A stretch of 5,754 bases of DNA from an uncultured Bacteroidota bacterium. Its GTDB lineage: Bacteria > Bacteroidota > Bacteroidia > Bacteroidales > SZUA-534. A program made the position numbers and the translations under genes. Location of the stretch: positions 1 through 5,754 of the forward strand of contig CALCFP010000396.1 in NCBI GenBank assembly GCA_937900725.1. Reading direction: 5' to 3'. Below are positions 1 through 3,585 of this stretch, one piece after another (the stretch's first letter is position 1; each line of letters begins with the position of its first letter). The notes beneath the pieces are model-generated. The model saw nothing but the letters and a program-made list of their open reading frames with translations, ran no database searches and was not told where the DNA came from.

Positions 1-1105
1 CATCATTGTTTACTACAATGTCATTTGCAAGAACGGCTTTGATATTGAAATAGCCATTGTTTACCATTTCGGCTAACGAGTACAGCTCATCTTTATTGCT
101 TATTGCAAAGTATCCGATGTAATCGCTTGACAGCCCGTAATTTGCGCGATTGCTTTCTGATACGAGTACTATTGATGATACTTCGTCGTGAGTTTTGTCC
201 AATACAGGATAAGCATCTTCCGAAATGGTCTGAAACCAAGCAGGAGGCTCGCTTGGGTCGTTCAGCAGTGATGCTACCGTGCCGTTTGCAAACAGCGAGG
301 CAGGCATTGAGGTTGCATAGTTGTCGGCTTCCTTTGTGCTTAAGTAGTAATTCCTTTCGTAGTATGCATCACCTTGCTTGTTACCACAAATAGAGTGACA
401 ATAACCTTTAACCGTTGCAGTGACAGTTCCTATATTGTAGCAGTTAGTTATGCTGGCATAACCAAGGCCTAATATTCCTCCGCATTCGCCACCATATTTA
501 TAAGCGGCTGTTATGGTGGAAGCATTGTAGCAATTCTTTATAATGGGATATGGCAATCCACCAGTCGGGTTATATGCAAATCCGCATATTCCGCCCATAG
601 CACCTTGTCCATACAGATAAGAATCAACAACGCCCACATTGCGTATGATGGCACCTCCACCGCAAGTGCCTATCAGGCCAATATAGGATCCTGTATTGCT
701 TTTATAGTAAAGTCCGCTTACTGTATGGCCGTTGCCGTCGAAGGTGCCTTTAAAAGTTTTGCTGTTTGTTCCTCCAATAGGTGTCCAGGTGTGCGCTGGC
801 GTGCCATTGGGATTGCCATTGCTGTCAAGCACATCGGCGTTTACCACTATGTTGGTTGTCAGCACGCCATTTGCTGTTGTCTCACCGCCGTCGACAAGCG
901 TGGCAAAGCCGTAGAGTTCTTCGGCACTGCTAATGGCGTACCATCCATTGAACTGCCCCCAGTTGGAAGCATTAAAGCCGTATTGGCTGTAGTTGGTGCT
1001 AGTAATTTTTTTTGGGCTTGCGGGTGTCCCGTTGTAGGCAGCCCACGTGGTTAGCGTGCAACTGATGCAGGCTAATGTGAAAATGAGTCGTCTAAGTTGT
1101 CTCAT
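1..1105 (-). CDS. Secreted GLUG-motif repeat protein, N-terminal part (partial)
   Basis: The reading frame is open on the minus strand from an ATG at 1103-1105 to the window edge: 368 codons, C-terminus missing. Residues 1-22 look like a type I signal peptide (RQLRR, a hydrophobic stretch, then TTWA before AYNG), so the product is probably exported. Residues 107-132 carry WTPI followed by FKGTFDGNGHTVSGL, a motif typical of Bacteroidota GLUG/beta-helix surface proteins. Two GLUG-like units follow: GGICG...IIKNCYN (171-194) and GGILG...ITNCYNIGTV (209-228). Residues about 52-88 (GWYAIS, EELY, then NIVVN) recur at about 329-366 (GYFAIS, DELY, then DIVVN), so a second module begins just before the edge. 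The start is the only ATG near the signal sequence, and an AT-rich leader precedes it. The family is known as extracellular and adhesin-like; binding partner and anchoring cannot be judged because the C-terminus is absent. No catalytic motif is visible. Confidence 0.9.
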   Translation of the reverse strand, partial: MRQLRRLIFTLACISCTLTTWAAYNGTPASPKKITSTNYSQYGFNASNWGQFNGWYAISSAEELYGFATLVDGGETTANGVLTTNIVVNADVLDSNGNPNGTPAHTWTPIGGTNSKTFKGTFDGNGHTVSGLYYKSNTGSYIGLIGTCGGGAIIRNVGVVDSYLYGQGAMGGICGFAYNPTGGLPYPIIKNCYNASTITAAYKYGGECGGILGLGYASITNCYNIGTVTATVKGYCHSICGNKQGDAYYERNYYLSTKEADNYATSMPASLFANGTVASLLNDPSEPPAWFQTISEDAYPVLDKTHDEVSSIVLVSESNRANYGLSSDYIGYFAISNKDELYSLAEMVNNGYFNIKAVLANDIVVNND

Positions 1106-1140
1106 AGATTATAAATTTAAAGTTTATAAATAAAAATCCT

Positions 1141-1192
1141 GTGCTAAAAACGCGTTCCGTAATCAGTGTCTAAAAACGTGACGCTATTAGCG
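1141..1192. promoter_or_regulatory. Direct repeats and palindrome upstream of the GLUG gene
   Basis: The 9-mer CTAAAAACG occurs at 1144-1152 and 1170-1178, both copies preceded by GTG or GTGT, 26 bp apart. The 11-bp near-palindrome CGCTATTAGCG follows at 1182-1192. The cluster lies 39-87 bp upstream of the GLUG start, a reasonable place for regulator binding. No convincing TAnnTTTG promoter could be placed beside it, so the operator reading is only inference. Confidence 0.25.
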
Positions 1193-1248
1193 ATACAAAA
1201 AAGAGGATTGGCAAAACCTTATACAATACCCCAATTTTTTCAACAGCT

Positions 1249-1332
1249 CGAACGGCGGGTTTGGGCAAATTATCGGTGGCTTTGAGTTCACGAACGGCGG
1301 GTTTGGATTCACGAACGGCGAAAACTTTTCAA
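1249..1332 (+). repeat. Degenerate 21-bp tandem repeat, four units
   Basis: Four consecutive 21-bp units are in exact phase: 1249-1269, 1270-1290, 1291-1311 and 1312-1332. Units 1, 3 and 4 begin with CGAACGGCG; units 1 and 3 continue GGTTTGG; units 2 and 3 end in TTCA. Unit 2 is the most diverged. The array is richer in G and C than the AT-rich DNA around it. Related units occur in opposite orientation at 1807-1848. Units are contiguous, with no spacers. Confidence 0.7.
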
Positions 1333-1703
1333 AGCCAAAGATGAGTTTCTTAAGAACGATAATTTGATTTAATTAATTGAATGTCTTTTTGTTGATAATG
1401 TATTTTTGGAGAAAACTCAAAAAAAAGCAATTTGTGGTGTTTATTGCCATTTTCGGAAAATTCCGCGCATTTTGTGAAAAAAACGCTAGAAAGTGCATTT
1501 CGACAGTTGTCGGAAAACAGGCAGAAAATAGCGTCTTAATTGACAATGGAATTTGGACAATCGGGCTTTGTAATCAGTCCATTGACTTTTGCCTTTATTG
1601 CTTTTGATGCTATCGAAATGGCAATTCGACTTATGCCTTGTGCCTTTTCAACTAATATTATATTTCTCATTTGTAATTTACTTCAGTAGCAGTTGGCTTT
1701 TTG
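1333..1703. other. AT-rich intergenic stretch with no supported gene
   Basis: No credible gene is seen here. The longest plus-strand frame (1377-1607) needs a TTG start, is Lys/Phe-rich at its N-terminus and resembles no known protein. Minor structures are a 7-bp inverted repeat CAATGGA/TCCATTG (1544-1550 and 1578-1584, 27-nt loop), a short CGAC/GTCG hairpin (1501-1512), and two isolated heptamers TTATGCC TTGTGCC at 1631-1644. The last match the main heptamer tract downstream but are out of phase with it. Confidence 0.5.
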
Positions 1704-1787
1704 TTATGTCTTGCCACTTATGCCTTCTGTCTTTTGCCTTTTGTCTTCTGTTTTATGCCTTGTGCCTTTTGTCTTATGCCTTCTGGA
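1704..1787 (+). repeat. Phased 7-bp tandem repeat, consensus TTNTGYC
   Basis: Twelve successive heptamers starting at 1704 keep register without insertion or deletion. Most fit TTNTGYC: TTATGTC, TTATGCC (three times), TTCTGTC, TTTTGCC, TTTTGTC (twice), TTGTGCC. TTGCCAC (1711-1717), TTCTGTT (1746-1752) and the last unit TTCTGGA (1781-1787) deviate. Variation is concentrated at position 3 and at the pyrimidine of position 6. Plus-strand frames across it give only Leu/Cys/Phe-rich low-complexity peptide, so it is treated as non-coding repeat DNA. Confidence 0.8.
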
Positions 1788-1806
1788 AAACCTTTTTTGC
1801 CGAAAA

Positions 1807-1848
1807 AATGCCAAAAAGCGGAGTTCGTGAAGTCAAAACCGCCGTTCG
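1807..1848 (-). repeat. Inverted copies of the 21-bp repeat, two units
   Basis: Read on the minus strand, 1848-1828 and 1827-1807 are two adjacent 21-bp units. The first begins CGAACGGCGG and ends in TTCA; the second begins CGAAC and is diverged. Aligning the first 30 bases (1848 down to 1819) with 1291-1320 gives 25 identities and no gap. The 21-bp array therefore exists on both sides of 1333-1806 in opposite orientation. Confidence 0.65.
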
Positions 1849-1958
1849 TTAATCGGTGCTTGACGCATATGCACAAAAGGAACACTTTTGCATCGTAATA
1901 TTTACAGAAACGTTACAAAAACAGACTTGAATAAATTAACAATTAAATAATTAACACT

Positions 1959-2030
1959 ATGATTTTCGCAACTGTAATGATTTTGTCGCTTACATATAGT
2001 ATGGTGATGCGACGTATTGCTAAAAATTAA
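1959..2030 (+). CDS. Putative single-helix membrane microprotein, 23 aa
   Basis: An ATG at 1959 opens a 23-codon frame ending in TAA at 2028-2030. Residues 2-17 are uninterrupted hydrophobic or small residues (beginning IFATVMIL), followed by a basic tail containing RRIAK. This predicts one membrane helix with the C-terminus inside by the positive-inside rule. An in-frame TAA at 1944-1946 means no longer version exists. The leader is AT-rich without a Shine-Dalgarno site, as is common in Bacteroidota. A second micro-ORF starts 38 nt after the stop in the same direction, suggesting one transcript. I do not recognise the protein and assign no function. It is too short for reliable coding statistics, so chance remains possible. 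Confidence 0.45.
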   Translation: MIFATVMILSLTYSMVMRRIAKN

Positions 2031-2068
2031 TAAACTGATAAAAAATAAACCAATTAAAATTTACAGAC

Positions 2069-2149
2069 ATGAAAACTTTTGCAGGACTATTTGTAGGAGC
2101 ATTACTGATGTTGATTTGCGTTTGCTGCTATTTGTCTACTATTATTTAA
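2069..2149 (+). CDS. Putative single-helix membrane microprotein, 26 aa
   Basis: An ATG at 2069 opens a 26-codon frame ending in TAA at 2147-2149. After an N-terminal MKT, nearly every residue from 4 to 26 is hydrophobic or small, so the peptide is essentially one membrane helix. It contains a G6-xxx-G10 helix-packing motif and a Cys cluster, CVCC, at 17-20. An in-frame TAA at 2039-2041 fixes the N-terminus. The leader is AT-rich (ATTAAAATTTACAGAC). It lies 38 nt after the 23-codon frame and upstream of a plus-strand terminator at 2507-2532, consistent with a shared transcript. I do not recognise the protein. Small membrane toxins of type I systems and small subunits of membrane complexes have this size and character, but no homolog is identified. 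Confidence 0.5.
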   Translation: MKTFAGLFVGALLMLICVCCYLSTII

Positions 2150-2506
2150 GTTGTTTGTGCTATAAAATTGCAGAATAAGTTATGGCATTTCCATATTGTT
2201 AGTGTAGCTGTAGCATTGCGGAACATACATATATATTATAATGTGTGTTTGACAATATTGCTTTAGGCAATAAATCTCATTTACGGCATCGCGTAAGCAA
2301 TTGTAGCAATGCAGGTCTCATTTTTGGACACATCGGACTTGAAATAGAATACAAGCGAAACGATATCTGAATAAATTGGCAGATGCACATTGATTTGCAG
2401 TAATCAGATATTTATAGACAGTGAAGGCTTGAAGTGCGCAAGGTTAATATGTTTTTCACGATAAGCGTCACAATACAATGTGGCGACTAATTTTCTCATG
2501 AGCAGG
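2150..2506 (+). ncRNA. Candidate structured RNA or long 3' UTR ending at an intrinsic terminator
   Basis: No frame longer than about 16 codons was noticed on the plus strand. Several hairpins can be drawn: TATTGC/GCAATA (2256-2272, 5-nt loop); TTACG/CGTAA (2281-2296, 6-nt loop); a two-part stem with ATATCTGA/TCAGATAT outside (2363-2370 and 2404-2411) and GCAGAT/ATTTGC inside (2379-2384 and 2393-2398, one G-U pair); and CGTCACA/TGTGGCG (2466-2472 and 2479-2485, one G-U pair). A strong terminator follows immediately. A possible own promoter is TTTG at 2248-2251, 19 bp, then TAAATCTC at 2271-2278, which is two mismatches from TAnnTTTG. Whether this is a separate small RNA or the 3' UTR of the micro-ORF mRNA cannot be decided. 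No known RNA family is recognised. Confidence 0.4.
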
Positions 2507-2532
2507 CCCGTAGCGACAAGCTACGGGTTTTT
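2507..2532 (+). terminator. Rho-independent terminator, plus strand
   Basis: A perfect 8-bp stem CCCGTAGC/GCTACGGG (2507-2514 and 2520-2527) with a 5-nt GACAA loop is followed directly by five T residues (2528-2532). On the minus strand the stem is followed by CCTGC instead of a T run, so it should act only on plus-strand transcripts. It therefore implies a plus-strand transcript entering from the left, and the two micro-ORFs are the only plus-strand gene candidates there. Confidence 0.88.
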
Positions 2533-2631
2533 GTATGCCAAGCGATAAAATGATTCTGGCTAATGAAGTTTTCCCGTATGTGAAATGCACATCAATGTTC
2601 AGCTATGCGATTGGTTAATGAATGTCTTTCA

Positions 2632-3381
2632 TTAGCTCGTCATAAGCCGTATAAGTTCTTCCTTCTTCCGTCGTGAGACTTCTACAGTTGAACCGTCAGA
2701 CATTACTACCTGCCCGCCGTCACCGTTTATGTATTGTTCCACATAGCGAGTGTTGATAAGGTGCGATTTGTGGATACGCAAGAATTTTCGGTCGGACAGG
2801 AGGTCTTCGTAGTTTTTAAGATTTTTCGACACTACGATTTTCTCTTTGCTGTTCATGAAAAAAATAGTGTAGCTGCTGTCTGACTCGCAACGTACAATGT
2901 CATCCACTTTCACAAAACGTATTCCATCTGAGGTTGGCAGTCCTATTTTTTCAAAACTGTTGACATTAGACAAAAGTTCATCAATGGTGTTGTTTTTTGT
3001 TTTGTCTGCTTTGTCTGCTTTTTCGATATCTATTTTAATCTTGCTTACAGCTTCGGCAAAGGCATCTGGGTCAACTGGTTTAAGCAGATAGTCCGTGGCG
3101 CTGTATTTGAAGGCTTTAAGCGCAAATTGGTCATACGATGTCACGAATATGACCTTGAAATTGCGGTTTTGTATTTGTTCCAGAAGATTGAATCCTGTCC
3201 CGTCCTGCATCTGGATGTCGAGAAACACCAAATCGGGTTTCTTCTTCTCAATTTCGTCAATGCCGCTTTTTACAGAATCGGCTTGTCCGACAATTTCAAT
3301 TCCATCGCAGTATTTTTCCACATATTGGCAGATTATTTTACGTCCGCTCTCTTCGTCGTCAATGGTGATGGCTTTAATCAT
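2632..3381 (-). CDS. LytTR-family response regulator (REC-LytTR)
   Basis: This is a complete 249-residue two-component response regulator of the LytR/AlgR type, which binds DNA when phosphorylated by a histidine kinase. The receiver domain spans about 1-118: acidic pair D8-D9 in TIDDEE, phosphoacceptor D55 in LVFLDIQM, switch threonine T81 in FVTSYD, and K101 in LLKPVD. A charged linker (ADKADKTK, about 122-129) precedes a LytTR DNA-binding domain (about 146-248) with typical KFLRIHKSHLIN and VEVSRRKKEEL segments. All key residues are present and the length is normal. The start ATG (3379-3381) is followed at once by the first receiver strand, so it is secure. LytTR regulators of Bacteroidota usually sit beside a LytS-like sensor kinase. 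Here the upstream neighbour is divergent mfd and downstream is non-coding, so it is an orphan in this window. Its targets are unknown. Confidence 0.96.
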   Translation of the reverse strand: MIKAITIDDEESGRKIICQYVEKYCDGIEIVGQADSVKSGIDEIEKKKPDLVFLDIQMQDGTGFNLLEQIQNRNFKVIFVTSYDQFALKAFKYSATDYLLKPVDPDAFAEAVSKIKIDIEKADKADKTKNNTIDELLSNVNSFEKIGLPTSDGIRFVKVDDIVRCESDSSYTIFFMNSKEKIVVSKNLKNYEDLLSDRKFLRIHKSHLINTRYVEQYINGDGGQVVMSDGSTVEVSRRKKEELIRLMTS

Positions 3382-3427
3382 TGCAAGTTGTATTTGTGTG
3401 TGTGGTGAAAGTATGATAAATATTCGA

Positions 3428-3436
3428 ATAGTTCGT
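3428..3436 (+). promoter_or_regulatory. Possible LytTR half-site upstream of the regulator gene
   Basis: ATAGTTCGT matches the known LytTR half-site pattern (W-M-M-GTT-N-R-K) at all but position 2. It lies 47 bp upstream of the regulator start, beside the 10-bp palindrome TATTCGAATA (3421-3430). The expected second direct half-site one or two helical turns away is only weakly matched (AAAGTATGA at 3408-3416, 20 bp before). Autoregulation is possible, but the match is weak. Confidence 0.2.
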
Positions 3437-3530
3437 ATTTTTTTTCAAAATATTGTCATTTTTCCAAAGCTTTGTTAAACAAGTTTTCTGCTACGTAGTG
3501 CTTTTTATGCATTTGGTTTATTAATGGACA

Positions 3531-3550
3531 TTTATGGATATCCCCATAAA
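3531..3550. promoter_or_regulatory. Dyad symmetry upstream of the mfd -7 box
   Basis: The perfect 7-bp inverted repeat TTTATGG/CCATAAA (3531-3537 and 3544-3550) encloses ATATCC. It overlaps a second, 8-bp palindrome GGATATCC (3536-3543). The dyad ends 8 bp before the proposed -7 box of mfd and covers the place where a -33 element would lie. That is a plausible operator position. No known regulator site is recognised. Confidence 0.35.
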
Positions 3551-3558
3551 ATAAATTC

Positions 3559-3566
3559 TATTTTTG
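3559..3566 (+). promoter_or_regulatory. Bacteroides-type -7 promoter element for mfd
   Basis: TATTTTTG matches the Bacteroidota primary sigma factor -7 consensus TAnnTTTG at every fixed position. Transcription should begin near 3570, giving a leader of only about 15 nt before the proposed TTG start. No good TTTG -33 element is present at the usual spacing; the region is occupied by the dyad at 3531-3550. Confidence 0.5.
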
Positions 3567-3585
3567 CGCAAAAATCTGAATCACA

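Noticed and set aside
605..1054. 149-codon plus-strand open frame over the left part of the window
   Set aside because: It lies opposite the GLUG gene, which has a signal peptide, clear repeat motifs and an open frame to the edge. The plus-strand peptide has no recognisable features.
1377..1607. 76-codon plus-strand frame
   Set aside because: It needs a TTG start, has a low-complexity basic N-terminus and matches no family I know. It lies between repeat arrays.
1249..1848. CRISPR array
   Set aside because: The repeat units are contiguous, with no unique spacers of regular length, are degenerate, and occur in opposite orientations. No cas gene is present.
1249..1848. Complete insertion sequence with terminal inverted repeats
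   Set aside because: There is no transposase frame and no target-site duplication could be identified. The inverted arrays are reported only as repeats.
1589..1852. 87-codon plus-strand frame rich in Leu, Cys and Phe
   Set aside because: Its composition is created by the heptamer repeat read as codons, and its end runs into the 21-bp repeat. There is no independent sign of coding.
2237..2242. TATAAT as a -10 box
   Set aside because: Bacteroidota promoters use TAnnTTTG and not TATAAT, and the only -35-like hexamer (TTGCGG) is at a poor 15-bp spacing.
2309..2347. 12-codon plus-strand frame and other frames of 13-16 codons near 2450-2550
   Set aside because: They are too short, have unremarkable composition, and one runs straight through the terminator stem.
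2507..2532. Bidirectional terminator also serving the LytTR gene
   Set aside because: On the minus strand the stem is followed by CCTGC and not a T run, so intrinsic termination in that direction is not supported.
2363..2532. 6S RNA
   Set aside because: The region forms several separate hairpins instead of one long rod with a central bubble, and no 6S signature was recognised.
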